A stretch of 38,304 bases of DNA from Campylobacteraceae bacterium (GTDB lineage: Bacteria > Campylobacterota > Campylobacteria > Campylobacterales > Campylobacteraceae). The notes under the pieces were generated by a model. It ran no database searches and was not told where the DNA came from. It worked only from the letters and a program-made list of their open reading frames with translations. Positions 8,552 through 18,744 of this stretch are shown in pieces (position 1 is the stretch's first letter; every line of letters starts with the position of its first letter). The position numbers and the translations under genes are program-made. The stretch covers positions 1-38,304 of the forward strand of contig JAITAB010000005.1 of NCBI GenBank assembly GCA_031284315.1, in the 5' to 3' direction.

Positions 8552-9711
8552 AACGACTCAAAATATCCGCCGCGTTTTTGCTCTCCAATGCGTTGGTTTT
8601 TTTGGCGGCATGGTACTGTTTTTCACCTGCAAAAGAGCCTGAAAATTCGGAGCGGCAGGCGCTTTTCTGGTATGATCCCATGTATCCAAACACAAAGTTT
8701 GACGCTCCGGGACCTTCGCCTTTTATGGATATGGATTTGGTGCCAAAATATGCCGATGAGCAGTCGGGAGAGGGGATAAAAATAGACCCCGTCCAGACGC
8801 AAAATATAGCGTTAAAAACGGCAAATGCGCACATGGGAGCGTTGGAATTTTCGCAAACCGTAACGGCAAACTTGGCTTACAACAACCATGATTTGGTTAT
8901 TATCCAGCCGCGTGCGGAGGGTTTTGTGGAAAAAGCGTACCCGTTTAACGCGGGAGACAGCGTCAAAAAGGGCGACAATCTGCTGGAAGTTACGATACCC
9001 GAATGGATAGAGGCGCAGAGCGAATATCTCTCTTCAAAAAGCAAAAATGCGCTGGAAAGACTGCGGCTTTTGGGAATGCCCAAAGAGGATATACAAACGC
9101 TGCAAAAAAGGCTTGAAATTCAAACAAAGTTTACGATAAAAGCCCCGATAAGCGGCGTTATCACAGCGTACGAACTGCGCGAAGGCATGAATTTTTCAAA
9201 AAATAATATAATAGCGAAAATCCAAAGCGTTTCTCTTGTGTGGGTGGAGGCTTCCGCGCCCGAATCTTTAGCTCCTTTCATAAATGAAAATAGCGAATTT
9301 ACCGTATATATTCCCTCTTTGAGGCAGGAGTTTAAACTTATGGGGGCGGAGATTTTGCCAAGCGTCAATGAAAACGCCAAAACCTTAAATGTAAGAGCCA
9401 AAATAGACAACCAAAACGGCTCTTTAAAGTCAGGCATGAGCGCGTATATGCGCATCAAAACCAAAAGCGAACCCTTTTTGCTGATACCATCAAGCGCGGT
9501 AATAGACACGGGCAGCGAGCAGCGCGTGATTAGCGTTGATGAAAATGGATATTTTGTGCCAAAACTCATAAAAATACTTGGCGAATCGGGCGGATTTACC
9601 GCCGTTAGCGGCTTAAACGAAAATGAAAGCGTAGTTAAAACAGGACTTTTTTTGATAGATTCGGAAGCCAATATCAAAGGCGCGTTTGAACGCATGAGAA
9701 AAGCTCCATGA
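8548..9711 (+). CDS. cusB: CusB-like RND efflux periplasmic adaptor
   Basis: A 387-residue membrane-fusion protein. An N-terminal hydrophobic anchor or signal (residues 5-25) precedes a heavy-metal-binding segment whose methionines M45, M60 and M62 (YDPMYP and [12 protein letters not shown]) match the three metal-binding methionines of E. coli CusB. The barrel-sandwich, a short alpha-hairpin ([20 protein letters not shown] region) and beta-barrel domains follow. The adaptor accepts metal from CusF and opens the CusA pump. It is translationally coupled to both neighbours by ATGA overlaps. No outer-membrane CusC gene accompanies it in this operon. Confidence 0.9.
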   Translation: MKRLKISAAFLLSNALVFLAAWYCFSPAKEPENSERQALFWYDPMYPNTKFDAPGPSPFMDMDLVPKYADEQSGEGIKIDPVQTQNIALKTANAHMGALEFSQTVTANLAYNNHDLVIIQPRAEGFVEKAYPFNAGDSVKKGDNLLEVTIPEWIEAQSEYLSSKSKNALERLRLLGMPKEDIQTLQKRLEIQTKFTIKAPISGVITAYELREGMNFSKNNIIAKIQSVSLVWVEASAPESLAPFINENSEFTVYIPSLRQEFKLMGAEILPSVNENAKTLNVRAKIDNQNGSLKSGMSAYMRIKTKSEPFLLIPSSAVIDTGSEQRVISVDENGYFVPKLIKILGESGGFTAVSGLNENESVVKTGLFLIDSEANIKGAFERMRKAP

Positions 9712-12700
9712 TAGAATATGTCATCAAAGCCTCTATAAAAAACCGCTTTTTGGTGATGATATGTCTGGTTTTTTTGAGCGTCTTTGGCGTCTGGTCGCTG
9801 AAAAATACGCCCATTGACGCGCTTCCTGATTTATCCGACATACAGGTCATCGTGCGCACAAGTTATCCGTCTCAATCCCCGCAGATAGTGGAAGCGCAGA
9901 TAACTTATCCGCTCTCAACGCTCATGCTCTCCGTCCCCGAAGCGAAAACCGTTAGAGGTTTTTCGTCATTTGGCGAATCTTTTATTTATGTCATTTTTCA
10001 AGACGGCACGGATTTATACTGGGCAAGGTCGCGCGTTTTGGAGTATCTAAACCAAGCCAAGCTCCCCGAAGGCGTTACGCCGCAAATTGGACCCGATACG
10101 GCGGGAACGGGATGGATATACGAATATGTTTTGGTAGATAAAACAAATCGATATGATTTGAGCGAACTAAGAAGTTTGCAGGACTGGTTTTTGAAATTTG
10201 AGCTTCAAACCGTCCCAAATGTCGCGGAAGTTGCTTCAGTCGGAGGCGTTGTCAAAGAGTATCAAATAGTCGTAGATCCGCTAAAACTTGCAAATTACGG
10301 TATATTGCTCTCAGACATAAAACGCGCCGTAGGCATGTCAAACCAAGAGATGGGCGGCTCTGTCGTGGAGTTAGCGGAAGCCGAGTACATGGTGCGTTCA
10401 AGCGGATATTTAAGTTCTTTAAAAGATTTTGACAATATCGTTTTAAAAACATACGAGAACGGCGTCAGCGTGTATCTCAAAGATGTGGCGAGAATCTCCG
10501 AGGGCGCACAAATGAGACGCGGTATCGGCGAATTTAACGGCGAAGGCGAGAGTGCGGGCGGCATTGTGCTTATCCGTTCCAGCAAAAACGCAAAAGAGAC
10601 CATAACGGCGGTGAAAGAGAAACTGCGCGTATTGTCGTCAAGCCTGCCCGAGGGCGTTGAGATAGTAACGGTTTACGACAGGAGCGAGCTTATCAACAGA
10701 GCCATTGAGAATTTAACGTCAAAACTCATAGAAGAGTTTATCATCATCGCGCTTGTATGCATACTCTTTTTGCGGCATGCGCGTTCCGCGCTTGTGGCTA
10801 TCATATCGCTGCCGCTCGGAGTTTTGTGCGCATTTATCATTATCTATTTTCAGGGCATTAACGCAAATATCATGTCGCTGGGCGGCATAGCTATAGCCAT
10901 CGGAGCTATGGTGGACGCGGCTGTTGTAATGGTGGAAAATACGCACAAAAAGATAGAAAAGTATCAGCCCGCCTCTTCGCGCGAGCGGTGGGAACTTATA
11001 ACAAAATCTTCCATTGAAGTGGGACCCGCGCTGTTTATAAGCCTGCTCATTATAACGCTCTCCTTTATCCCCGTTTTTACGCTTGAGGGAGAAGAGGGTA
11101 GAATGTTCGCGCCGCTGGCATTTACGAAAACCTACTCTATGGCTGCGGCGGCTCTGCTTGCCATAACCGCCATACCGATTTTCATGGGATACTGCATAAA
11201 AGGCAAAATCCCCAAAGAAGACGAAAATCCTCTAAATAACTTCCTCATCAAAGCTTACCGCCCCGCTCTAAATTATGTGCTTAAATACCCCAAAATGACG
11301 ATATTTATAGCGATTTTGGCGTTGAGTACCGTTATCTTGCCGATTAAAAACATGGGGGGAGAATTTCTGCCGCGCATAGACGAGGGAGATTTGCTCTATA
11401 TGCCCTCAACGCTTCCTTCCATTTCGCCTTCGGAAGCGGCAAAACTGCTCCAAAGAAGCGACAAACTCATAAAAACCCTGCCCGAAGTTGAAAGCGTATT
11501 CGGCAAGGCGGGACGCGCTGAGAGTGCGACGGACCCAGCGCCCATGTCCATGATAGAGACAGTCATAAAATTAAAGCCCAAAAGTCAGTGGAGAGAGGGC
11601 ATGAATATAGACGGGATAATCAAAGAGCTTGACGAGAGTGTGCGCTTCCCTGGCGTTGCCAATCTATGGGTATTTCCGATAAGAAGCCGCATAGATATGC
11701 TCTCAACAGGCGTTAAAAGCCCGATAGGCGTCAGGGTGTCGGGGTCGGACTTGGAAGAGATTGACAGGGCGGCGGAGCAGATTCAAGATATCAGCAAAAG
11801 GGTTAGCGGCGTCTCATCGGCATTGTCCGAAAAATTAACAGGCGGGCGGTATATTGACATAAATGTCAAAAGAGAGCAGGCGAGCCGATATGCGATGAAT
11901 ATAGACGATGTGCAGCTTTTTGTCTCTTCGGCTATCGGCGGCGAAACAGTGGGGCAGAGCATAGAAGGCACGGCGCGGTATCCCATCAACATACGATACC
12001 CGCAAAGTTATAGAGACAGCGTGGAAAATCTAAAAAAACTGCCTATATTGACGCCAAAGGGAGAGCAAATCACGCTCGGAGATGTCGCGGATATAAAAAT
12101 ATCCTCAGGCGCTCCCATGTTAAAAAGCGAAAACGCCAGACTCTCCGCTTGGGTTTATATAGACGCAAGAGACAGGGATTTGGCGGGCGTTGTGGAGGAT
12201 TTGAAAACGCTTGTAGAAAAAGAGGTTAAAATCTCAGGCGTAAGCATCTCTTACACGGGGCAGTTTGAACTTTTGCAAAGGGCAAACCAAAAGTTAAAGC
12301 TCATGGTACCGCTCACGCTGGGCGTTATATTTGTCTTGCTTTATATCGCGTTTAAACGCTTATGCGAAGCGCTGCTAATCATTTTCACTATACCCTTTGC
12401 GCTCATCGGCGGCTTTTGGTTTTTGTACTTGCAAGGGTTTCACTTTTCAATAGCCGCAGGCACGGGATTTATCGCGCTCTCAGGACTTGCGGCGGAGTTC
12501 GGGGTAGTTATGCTTATATATTTAAAGCAGGCTCTCGCCGACAAACCAGCCCAGATAAGCGAAAAGGAGTTGGACGAAGCTTTATATCAAGGGGCAGTTT
12601 TGAGAGTGCGCCCCAAAGCCATGACAGTTACCGTTGTCGTGGCGGGACTTTTGCCGATTTTATTTGGACACGGAGCAGGTTCGGAAGTCATGAAAGCCAT

Positions 12701-12872
12701 AGCTGCGCCGATGGTCGGGGGCATGATAACAGCTCCGCTTCTGTCCATGTTTATAATCCCCGCCGCGTATAAACTTTTAAAAACCGCAAACCTCTATGTC
12801 ATTCCCGCACGAGCAAAAAGTTTTCGCAGAAAACGATATTTGCGAGGAACGCGGGAATCCAAAAAGGAATGA
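9708..12872 (+). CDS. cusA: CusA-like heavy-metal RND efflux pump
   Basis: A 1054-residue inner-membrane RND transporter exporting Cu(I)/Ag(I). It begins with a transmembrane helix and the HME-RND motif [16 protein letters not shown]; the TM4 region contains [17 protein letters not shown]. All three periplasmic methionines of the CusA site are recognisable, in [18 protein letters not shown] and RIDMLSTGV. The C-terminus is odd. After the last transmembrane segment and KLLKTAN, the final 26 residues (from [11 protein letters not shown] on) are the translation of a palindromic repeat, an exact copy of which recurs 350 bases downstream. The original stop has therefore been replaced by repeat sequence. 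The repeat-derived tail is basic and presumably cytoplasmic. Confidence 0.93.
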   Translation: MIEYVIKASIKNRFLVMICLVFLSVFGVWSLKNTPIDALPDLSDIQVIVRTSYPSQSPQIVEAQITYPLSTLMLSVPEAKTVRGFSSFGESFIYVIFQDGTDLYWARSRVLEYLNQAKLPEGVTPQIGPDTAGTGWIYEYVLVDKTNRYDLSELRSLQDWFLKFELQTVPNVAEVASVGGVVKEYQIVVDPLKLANYGILLSDIKRAVGMSNQEMGGSVVELAEAEYMVRSSGYLSSLKDFDNIVLKTYENGVSVYLKDVARISEGAQMRRGIGEFNGEGESAGGIVLIRSSKNAKETITAVKEKLRVLSSSLPEGVEIVTVYDRSELINRAIENLTSKLIEEFIIIALVCILFLRHARSALVAIISLPLGVLCAFIIIYFQGINANIMSLGGIAIAIGAMVDAAVVMVENTHKKIEKYQPASSRERWELITKSSIEVGPALFISLLIITLSFIPVFTLEGEEGRMFAPLAFTKTYSMAAAALLAITAIPIFMGYCIKGKIPKEDENPLNNFLIKAYRPALNYVLKYPKMTIFIAILALSTVILPIKNMGGEFLPRIDEGDLLYMPSTLPSISPSEAAKLLQRSDKLIKTLPEVESVFGKAGRAESATDPAPMSMIETVIKLKPKSQWREGMNIDGIIKELDESVRFPGVANLWVFPIRSRIDMLSTGVKSPIGVRVSGSDLEEIDRAAEQIQDISKRVSGVSSALSEKLTGGRYIDINVKREQASRYAMNIDDVQLFVSSAIGGETVGQSIEGTARYPINIRYPQSYRDSVENLKKLPILTPKGEQITLGDVADIKISSGAPMLKSENARLSAWVYIDARDRDLAGVVEDLKTLVEKEVKISGVSISYTGQFELLQRANQKLKLMVPLTLGVIFVLLYIAFKRLCEALLIIFTIPFALIGGFWFLYLQGFHFSIAAGTGFIALSGLAAEFGVVMLIYLKQALADKPAQISEKELDEALYQGAVLRVRPKAMTVTVVVAGLLPILFGHGAGSEVMKAIAAPMVGGMITAPLLSMFIIPAAYKLLKTANLYVIPARAKSFRRKRYLRGTRESKKE
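12798..12860 (+). repeat. 63-bp composite repeat, type A copy 1
   Basis: Outer arms ATTCCCGC and GCGGGAAT enclose a central hairpin GTTTTC-GCA-GAAAAC. It overlaps the last codons of cusA and is read in frame. Confidence 0.85.
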
Positions 12873-13147
12873 CGGGAATGACGGAATGGAATGGGAACGG
12901 CAAGGGTATGGATTCCCGCCTGCGCGGGAATGACGGAAAAGGACGGAATGACGGAAAGGAGGGGCATGTATGATGAAAAGGGACGGAATGACAATCCTTT
13001 TTGTTACTCCCAACATTATGTCATTCCCGCGAAAGCGGGAATCCAAAAAGGAACGCAGGAATGACGGGAGTTTGGATTCCCGCCTGCGCGGGAATGACGG
13101 AAGTGGGCGCATGTATGACGGAAAAGGACGGAATGACAATCCTCTAT

Positions 13148-13210
13148 GTCATTCCCGCACGAGCAAAAAGTTTTCGCAGAAAACGATATTTGCGAGGAAC
13201 GCGGGAATCC
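13148..13210 (+). repeat. 63-bp composite repeat, type A copy 2
   Basis: Identical to copy 1, in the same orientation and 350 bp away. Confidence 0.85.
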
Positions 13211-13370
13211 AAAAAGGAGTGCGGGAGTGACGGAGGTTGGGTTGCTAAGCGTGCGAGAATAACATGAAAATAATAAAGAAAGCCGCACAATAACATGCGG
13301 CGGCGCATGACGGCTATCGCGGTATGACAAAAAAGCGCGTGAAAAAAGCGGGCTTTGTGCTAAAAATCAG

Positions 13371-13376
13371 TATAAT
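13371..13376 (+). promoter_or_regulatory. Candidate -10 box of cusRS
   Basis: TATAAT stands 22 bases before the cusR start codon and after the repeat cluster, so cusRS can be expressed apart from cusFBA. Confidence 0.5.
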
Positions 13377-13397
13377 CAACCATTTTAAGGAAAGATA

Positions 13398-14072
13398 ATG
13401 AAAATATTAATCGTAGAGGACGAAGTAAAGCTCGGCAGCTATTTAAAGCAGGGCTTGACGGAAGCAGGTTTTGTCGTGGACTGCGCGGCGGATGGATTGG
13501 ACGGGGAGCATTTGGCGCTTACGGAAAAGTACGATTTGATTATTTTGGACATTATGCTGCCCTTTATTGACGGGCTGAAACTCGTGCAGATAATACGCGA
13601 AAAGAATGTCGCCGCGCCGATTTTACTCCTAAGCGCGTTAGATAAAACGCAGGATAAAGTCAAAGGCTTGGAGACGGGCGCGGACGATTATCTCGCGAAA
13701 CCGTTTGACTTTGCCGAACTTTTGGCAAGAGTTCGCAGCCTGCTCAGGCGCAAAAGCAAAGAGATAAAACCTTCGCGCATTGAGATAGGCGATTTGAGCG
13801 TGAATTTGATAAAAAGGGTCGTGAGCAGAGGCGGCAAAAAGATAGATTTGACGAATAAGGAGTTTTTGCTGCTTGAATTTTTGCTCTCAAATGAGGGCGA
13901 AGTCGTTACGCGCTCGCTGATAGCCTCAAGCGTTTGGGACATCAACTTTGACAGCGATAGAAATGTGATTGACACGATGATAAAGCGGCTCAGAAACAAA
14001 ATTGACAGCGGTTTTGAGAGTAAACTTATACACACAGTGCGCGGCATCGGTTACATTTTGGAATTGAGATGA
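13398..14072 (+). CDS. cusR: OmpR-family response regulator, CusR-like
   Basis: A 224-residue two-domain regulator. The receiver domain has the acidic pair near E7/D8, phospho-acceptor D51 ([13 protein letters not shown]) and the conserved lysine in LAKPFDF. A winged-helix DNA-binding domain begins near residue 125 and ends with [11 protein letters not shown]. Placement directly after a copper efflux operon and overlap with a CusS-like kinase support a role in sensing periplasmic copper or silver. The ATG is preceded by AAGGAAAG. The stop overlaps the kinase start (ATGA). Confidence 0.88.
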   Translation: MKILIVEDEVKLGSYLKQGLTEAGFVVDCAADGLDGEHLALTEKYDLIILDIMLPFIDGLKLVQIIREKNVAAPILLLSALDKTQDKVKGLETGADDYLAKPFDFAELLARVRSLLRRKSKEIKPSRIEIGDLSVNLIKRVVSRGGKKIDLTNKEFLLLEFLLSNEGEVVTRSLIASSVWDINFDSDRNVIDTMIKRLRNKIDSGFESKLIHTVRGIGYILELR

Positions 14073-15466
14073 GAATCAAGACTTTTTTGCGGTTTTTGAA
14101 CCCCAAATCGCTTATTTTACGCCTCATGATAGCGGTGAGTTTTACTACTATTTTGATTTTTTTGTGCTTCGGACTTTATATAGAGCATACGGTCAAAGCG
14201 CACTTTGAAGAGATGGATACATATGAGTTAAACTTAGTTTTAAACTCCGCAAAAACCGTTCTTGGTAAAGCGTCTTCCGAACAGAATTTTAGCGCGGAAC
14301 TTATCCCCATACTCTCAGCCCACCCGAATGTTTTTATCAGCATTGAAGACAAAAACGGAGAGATAATCTACATGTCAAAAAATGACGGCGGCGCGCTGCC
14401 TTTTCTCATGAGAAAGGATAAATTCTCCAAAAACGAGGAAGTTTACGTCTTAAACGAGGGCGAAAATTACTACCGCATGCTCTCAGCCGTTATGCCCCTC
14501 AAAACCTTGCTTGTAAATGAAAATGCGGCGAAAATAACGGTCGGCATGGATATAAATTTTCATCAGCACTACATTCACCATTTCAGAACAAGCCTGTGGT
14601 TTGCGGCTTTGATAGCGTGTTTTGTTGCCGTTATTACTTCGTTTGTAGTTATATATTTTGGTTTTAGAGCCGTGAAAAATATCAGCAGAAAGATACAAAC
14701 CATCACAACTGAACGGCTCAACACAAGACTTGACGAAATACATGCCCCCAGCGAGCTTAAAAGTTTGATACTCTCATTTAATAAAATGATAGAAAATATT
14801 GAAGGCGTTTTTGAGCGGCAGTCAAATTTTTCCGCCGACATCGCGCATGAACTTCGCACGCCCATAAGCAGCCTTTTGACGCAGATTCAGATAACGCTAA
14901 ACCACGCGCGAAATGCGGACGAGTACAAAGAGATACTCTACTCCAACCTTGAAGAGCTTGAAAAAATGTCAAAAATGGTAAACGACATGCTCTTTTTGTC
15001 CTCATGCGAACAGCAGGCTATCTTGAAAGACGAAGTTGATTTGGGCGGAGAAATTTTGAAAACGGTTGAATATTTCAGCATACTCGCAGAAGAGAAAAAC
15101 CTCGCCATAAGCGTGCGCGGCGGCTCTTTCAAAATCATCGGCAACAAAGAAATGATAAGCCGTGCGGCGGCAAATCTCATCTCCAACGCCATATATTACG
15201 CCAAAGAGAGCAGCGCCGTTTTAGTAACGCTAAAGCCAGATAAAAAAGAGCTGCAAATCTCCAACGAAACGCAAAACTTCGCTTTGGCGGACAACATAGA
15301 GCGGCTTTTTGACCGCTTCTACAGAGTGCAAAACGACAGGAGCAAAAGCGGCGGAAGCGGCATCGGACTTGCGATAGTCAAATCAATAATAAAAGCCCAC
15401 AACGGCGAAATCCGCGCCTCATATAAGGGCGGAGTTATAACTTTTACAATTGCGTTTGGCAAATAG
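14069..15466 (+). CDS. cusS: Sensor histidine kinase, CusS-like
   Basis: A 465-residue inner-membrane kinase. Transmembrane helices lie at about 18-37 and 175-197 and frame a periplasmic sensor of about 135 residues; HAMP follows (residues 198-250). The phospho-acceptor is H260 in DIAHELRTP, the N box is [10 protein letters not shown], the F box is LFDRFYRV and the G2 box is [12 protein letters not shown]. The usual DxGxG of the G1 box is replaced by an Asn-containing stretch (ISNETQN), as in E. coli CusS, which also deviates there. It pairs with the overlapping response regulator. Downstream lies only repeat DNA. Confidence 0.88.
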   Translation: MRIKTFLRFLNPKSLILRLMIAVSFTTILIFLCFGLYIEHTVKAHFEEMDTYELNLVLNSAKTVLGKASSEQNFSAELIPILSAHPNVFISIEDKNGEIIYMSKNDGGALPFLMRKDKFSKNEEVYVLNEGENYYRMLSAVMPLKTLLVNENAAKITVGMDINFHQHYIHHFRTSLWFAALIACFVAVITSFVVIYFGFRAVKNISRKIQTITTERLNTRLDEIHAPSELKSLILSFNKMIENIEGVFERQSNFSADIAHELRTPISSLLTQIQITLNHARNADEYKEILYSNLEELEKMSKMVNDMLFLSSCEQQAILKDEVDLGGEILKTVEYFSILAEEKNLAISVRGGSFKIIGNKEMISRAAANLISNAIYYAKESSAVLVTLKPDKKELQISNETQNFALADNIERLFDRFYRVQNDRSKSGGSGIGLAIVKSIIKAHNGEIRASYKGGVITFTIAFGK

Positions 15467-15566
15467 CTTGACATGGTGCTTTTTTGGCTGTTTACGCGTT
15501 TCTTTCGTCATTCGCGCACTCATGCGGATAAATCCTTTTGTCATACAAAACACATGCGCCTTCCTT

Positions 15567-16156
15567 TGTCATTCCCGCACAAAACGACAAATAAAGCATA
15601 TGCCCCTTTCCGTCACTCCCGCGCTCCCTTTCGTCATTCCCGCGCAGGCGGGAATCCATTCTGCGCATGAATATATAAAATTTGGATACCCGTTTTCACG
15701 GGAATGACATAGAGGATTGTCATTCCGCCCTCTTCCGTCATTCCCGCGTAGGCGGGAATCCAAATAATTTTATCATTACTAAAAATAAAATAATGAGATA
15801 CTCGTATTCACGAGTATGACGCATAAGGGATAACTCCCGCAGTCAAACGATAAATAAAGCGTATGTCCCTTCTATGTCATTCCCGCGTTCCTTTTCGTCA
15901 TTCCCGCGTAGGCGGGAATCCACATCCTTGCCGTTCCTATGTCTTTTTTGGATACCCATTTTCACGAGTATGACGGAAAAAGGCGGATATGACGGAACGG
16001 TTTTCCATCATTGCAAGCGTCAGCGCGGCAATCCAAAACCCATGATAATCATAGCTTGGATTCCCGCCTTCCTTCACGATATGCGTTTCCTGCGGAAACT
16101 TGTCGTTCAGTCGCAGGAATGACGGGAGTTTGGATTCCCGCCTGCGCGGGAATGAC
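15567..16156. repeat. Palindromic repeat cluster II (downstream of cusS)
   Basis: The whole 850-base gap between cusS and the DUF2325 gene holds no gene. It has palindromes at 15633-15657, 15684-15708, 15737-15761, 15796-15820, 15897-15921, 15950-15974 and 16132-16156. Their arms vary in step: ATTCCCGC/GCGGGAAT, but ATACTCGT/ACGAGTAT at 15796. Two copies of an AACGA(C/T)AAATAAAGC unit lie near 15582 and 15846. A different palindrome with arms ATTGC and GCAAT occupies 16008-16034. Confidence 0.8.
16058..16123 (-). repeat. 66-bp composite repeat, type B copy 1
   Basis: Outer arms are as in type A, and a central hairpin GTTTCC-TGC-GGAAAC differs from type A by paired changes. Copies also occur at 19173-19238, 30295-30360 and 31112-31177. 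Confidence 0.8.
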
Positions 16157-16320
16157 GAAAGGCGGCGCGGATTAAAACTCCTATGAGAAACGCAATTTCA
16201 ATGTCTTTCGCTTTTGCCTTGCTGATTTACTCTAAAAGCTTTCGGCGATTCCGCCATGCAGGGCTGGAAAAGCGCGATTTGACATGTACGGCGGCGGCAT
16301 GTCAAAAGGCAAATTAACAA

Positions 16321-16629
16321 TTACTCGCATTTGTATTCGTTTTTCAATCCAAACACTTTGCAATACTCGCTATACACGCAGCTAACGCTTCTTTTCGCAC
16401 ACACTACGGGGATATTGCGTTTTTTGGCTTCGGACTTGAAAAGTTTCATTGTGTTGTGATTTAAAAAGCTCGTAAGCATTACCACGCAATTGGTGTCGCA
16501 AGGTATCGTTTTGCGGTTTACGCTGCTCTTTTTTCTGGCGTCCCAATGGACAACTTCATCAGCCCCCAAATTGCTAAGTACCGCTTTTATTGGCGTAATT
16601 TCGTCAGCTCCGATAACAAGTACGGACAT
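16321..16629 (-). CDS. DUF2325 domain protein, Fur-box-controlled candidate
   Basis: A 102-residue cytoplasmic protein beginning MSVLVIGADEITPIKAVL, the Rossmann-like start of DUF2325 proteins, with HWDARKKSS and the strand VVMLTSFLNH in their usual places. Five cysteines (CDTNC, VCAKRS, SCVYSEYC, YKCE region) could bind metal or form disulfides. The biochemical role of the family is not known to me. AAGGAAG precedes the ATG. The minus-strand -10 (TATAAT at 16668-16673) is overlapped by a Fur-box-like palindrome and a second lies about 45 bases upstream. I infer iron repression. Nothing is co-transcribed with it on the left, where repeat cluster II begins. Confidence 0.8.
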   Translation of the reverse strand: MSVLVIGADEITPIKAVLSNLGADEVVHWDARKKSSVNRKTIPCDTNCVVMLTSFLNHNTMKLFKSEAKKRNIPVVCAKRSVSCVYSEYCKVFGLKNEYKCE

Positions 16630-16656
16630 ATTAACTTCCTTTTTGCATAATTTATT

Positions 16657-16671
16657 TGATAACGATTATTA
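16657..16671. promoter_or_regulatory. Fur-box-like site 1, overlapping the -10
   Basis: TGATAACGATTATTA matches the 7-1-7 inverted-repeat Fur model (TGATAAY-N-RTTATCA) with one departure. It covers most of the minus-strand -10 of the DUF2325 gene. Confidence 0.55.
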
Positions 16672-16673
16672 TA
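16668..16673 (-). promoter_or_regulatory. -10 box of DUF2325 gene
   Basis: Consensus TATAAT on the minus strand, 39 bases before the start codon and inside Fur-box-like site 1. Confidence 0.5.
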
Positions 16674-16701
16674 AATAAAAAAGCTGAAAAACTGCTTATC
16701 T

Positions 16702-16716
16702 TAATAATAATTATCA
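16702..16716. promoter_or_regulatory. Fur-box-like site 2
   Basis: TAATAATAATTATCA is a 7-1-7 palindrome close to both the Helicobacter and the E. coli Fur-box models. It lies in the -40 region of the DUF2325 promoter. Confidence 0.55.
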
Positions 16717-16738
16717 AAATATTCCATTTTTTCCGTTC

Positions 16739-16796
16739 CTCATGCGAAAAAAAAGGACAGTGAAGGCGTCTGCAAAAAAAGCAAACGCTTCATGAG
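16739..16796 (-). other. Nested inverted repeat, possible small-RNA terminator
   Basis: CTCATG pairs with CATGAG on the outside, and GAAGGCGTCTGC pairs (one bulge) with GCAAACGCTTC across a 7-base A loop. On the minus strand an 8-base T run follows the inner hairpin. It stands between divergent genes, so it could end a short minus-strand RNA or act in the DUF2325 leader. Confidence 0.3.
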
Positions 16797-16920
16797 ATAA
16801 AATTGTATCATATTTTTTCAAAAAATACAATAGTATATCTATTTATTTAATCAAGAATAGCTTTAAATTCTCACAAATCCCGCCTGCAAAACTTTGATAA
16901 GCGCAGTTTGGTAAAAAATA

Positions 16921-16929
16921 TGCTATTCT
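16921..16929 (+). promoter_or_regulatory. Extended -10 of the Na/Pi gene
   Basis: TGCTATTCT is an extended -10 element 27 bases before the GTG start. Confidence 0.4.
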
Positions 16930-16956
16930 AACAAAACAAAAACCAAGGTAAGCAAA

Positions 16957-18744
16957 GTGCAAAAAGTCTTTCTGTTTGCGGGATTAGCCGCTCTTTCATA
17001 TCTGTTTTTAAAAAATGAAAATATGCTGCTTTTGTGCGCGGGCATCGCCATTTTTATATTTGGCATGCTTATCATGGGCGAAGGCTTCAAAAATTCAGGC
17101 GGCGGCGCGCTGGAGCTTTTTTTACGGCGGCAGACTTCCACAAAATTGAAAAGTATCGTTTTCGGCGCCGCCGCGGCGGCTGTCATGCAGTCTTCAACGC
17201 TCGTTTCGCTCCTTAGCATCTCGTTTTTAAGCGCGGGTTTTATCACTCTCGCGCAGGGAATCGGCATAATATTCGGCTCGCAAATCGGCACAACTTCTGG
17301 CGCATGGCTCATAGCGGGGCTTGGCATCAAAGTGGATATCGCAAAATATGCGATGCCGCTCATCATTTTTGGCGTTATATTTATGTTCCAATCTTCCAAA
17401 AAACTGAAAAGCGTCGGACAGGTTTTCATCGGCATCGGCTTCCTGTTTTTGGGAGTGGCCTACATAAAAGACGGTTTTGACGCGCTGGGAAACGACTTCA
17501 ACCTCGCACAATATTCCATAGATGGTATGACGGGCGTGATTATTTTTTCGCTGCTTGGCATAGTTATCGCTATCATTACGCAATCTTCTCTTGCTACAAT
17601 AGTATTGACAATAGCCGCGCTAAATGCGGAACAGGTAAGTTACATGAACGCTCTGGGTATCATAATAGGCGCAAATATCGGCACAACGCTGACAGGCATA
17701 GTAAGTTCGCTCGGCTCCAATGTGGACGGCAAAAGGCTGGCGTTTTTGTATCTGATTTTTAACCTTTTTATAGGCTTCATGTCGCTGATTTTTATATATC
17801 AAGTTACGGCTCTTATCAAATACGAAGCCATCGCGCTTGGTATCGGCGAAGATAATTACGCCCTGAAACTCGCGCTCTTTCACACTACCATAAATCTTTT
17901 GGGCGTTATCATGCTCTATCCGTTTATAGAAAATATAGCCTCTCTCACGCAGAAAATCATACGCCAAAAAATGAGCGAGGAAGATGACGCTTTGTATTTA
18001 AGCAGCTCCATTACGCATGAAAATGCGATACGGGAGGCAACGCGCAAAGAGATTTGCCATCTTTATGAAAACGCCGCAAATATAATGATATTAGGCATAC
18101 ATGTGAGCGCTCATGACCTTTTTTCCGAAAACAGCGCAGAGGAGACGGTAAAACTGCGCTCAAAAGAGTTGGATTTTGATTATGAACAGATGTATCAGAA
18201 AAAAATAAAAACTATTTACGGCAAAATAGTAAACTTCATCGTCATATCGCAAAGTTCCAGCGAAAACGAGAATATCGTGAAAGATTTGACGCAGCTGCAA
18301 AAAGCGGCGCAAAGCATCGTGGAAGCGCTGAAAGATTTGAAGCATTTGCAAAAAAACCTGACAAAGTACATGATAAGTCCGAATAACGGCATCAAAAGCG
18401 GCTACAACGCGATAAGAGAGCATCTTTTGACGCAGTTTAGGATATTGGACAAAATCTTTAAAAGCGAAGAGAAAGACCTTACGGTCGTATTGATAGCGCA
18501 GCTTGAGATATTAAGTGAAAAGTTTGAGAAAAACGCAGCGCTCACACTTGGAACGCTGCTCAAATCAGGCGCTGTATCGCCCCTCATGGGAAGTTCGCTC
18601 ATGAACGATAACGCTTACGCGCTGCATATTTCAAAATGCTTGATTGACGCGGCGAAAACGGTCTTTATACACAAAGACAGCGAGCAAAAAAATACAATGC
18701 AGGCGGTGCTTTTAAAAAATGACGAGACGGAGGAGACGCGCTGA
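16957..18744 (+). CDS. Na/Pi cotransporter family protein with PhoU-like tail
   Basis: A 595-residue membrane protein. It has the duplicated Na/Pi-cotransporter core with the two QSS signatures: AVMQSSTLVS with FGSQIGTTSG, and ITQSSLATIV with GANIGTTLTG. These lie among 8 or more hydrophobic helices, up to about residue 335. The soluble C-terminal 250 residues are helical and PhoU-like. Such proteins move phosphate with sodium, or have regulatory or export roles, in bacteria. The start is a GTG with AAGG nine bases upstream; no ATG gives the first transmembrane helix. The stop shares one base with the next start codon, indicating an operon of two genes. Confidence 0.85.
   Translation: MQKVFLFAGLAALSYLFLKNENMLLLCAGIAIFIFGMLIMGEGFKNSGGGALELFLRRQTSTKLKSIVFGAAAAAVMQSSTLVSLLSISFLSAGFITLAQGIGIIFGSQIGTTSGAWLIAGLGIKVDIAKYAMPLIIFGVIFMFQSSKKLKSVGQVFIGIGFLFLGVAYIKDGFDALGNDFNLAQYSIDGMTGVIIFSLLGIVIAIITQSSLATIVLTIAALNAEQVSYMNALGIIIGANIGTTLTGIVSSLGSNVDGKRLAFLYLIFNLFIGFMSLIFIYQVTALIKYEAIALGIGEDNYALKLALFHTTINLLGVIMLYPFIENIASLTQKIIRQKMSEEDDALYLSSSITHENAIREATRKEICHLYENAANIMILGIHVSAHDLFSENSAEETVKLRSKELDFDYEQMYQKKIKTIYGKIVNFIVISQSSSENENIVKDLTQLQKAAQSIVEALKDLKHLQKNLTKYMISPNNGIKSGYNAIREHLLTQFRILDKIFKSEEKDLTVVLIAQLEILSEKFEKNAALTLGTLLKSGAVSPLMGSSLMNDNAYALHISKCLIDAAKTVFIHKDSEQKNTMQAVLLKNDETEETR

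Larger units (their letters stand above)
12791..13218. repeat. Palindromic repeat cluster I (between cusA and cusR)
   Basis: This cluster contains two identical 78-bp copies (12791-12868 and 13141-13218) and at least three 25-bp palindromes (12910-12934, 13020-13044, 13074-13098) with arms ATTCCCGC and GCGGGAAT. Decayed pieces reading GGAATGACGG lie between them. The open frames across it are translations of repeats, not genes. It separates cusFBA from the regulatory pair cusRS. Confidence 0.85.

Noticed and set aside
12777-13330. Several open frames of 60-120 codons on both strands in repeat cluster I (and similar ones in the other clusters)
   Set aside because: They are translations of the repeats (VIPAQAGI-, FRHSRAGGNP-like strings) without ribosome sites or family similarity.
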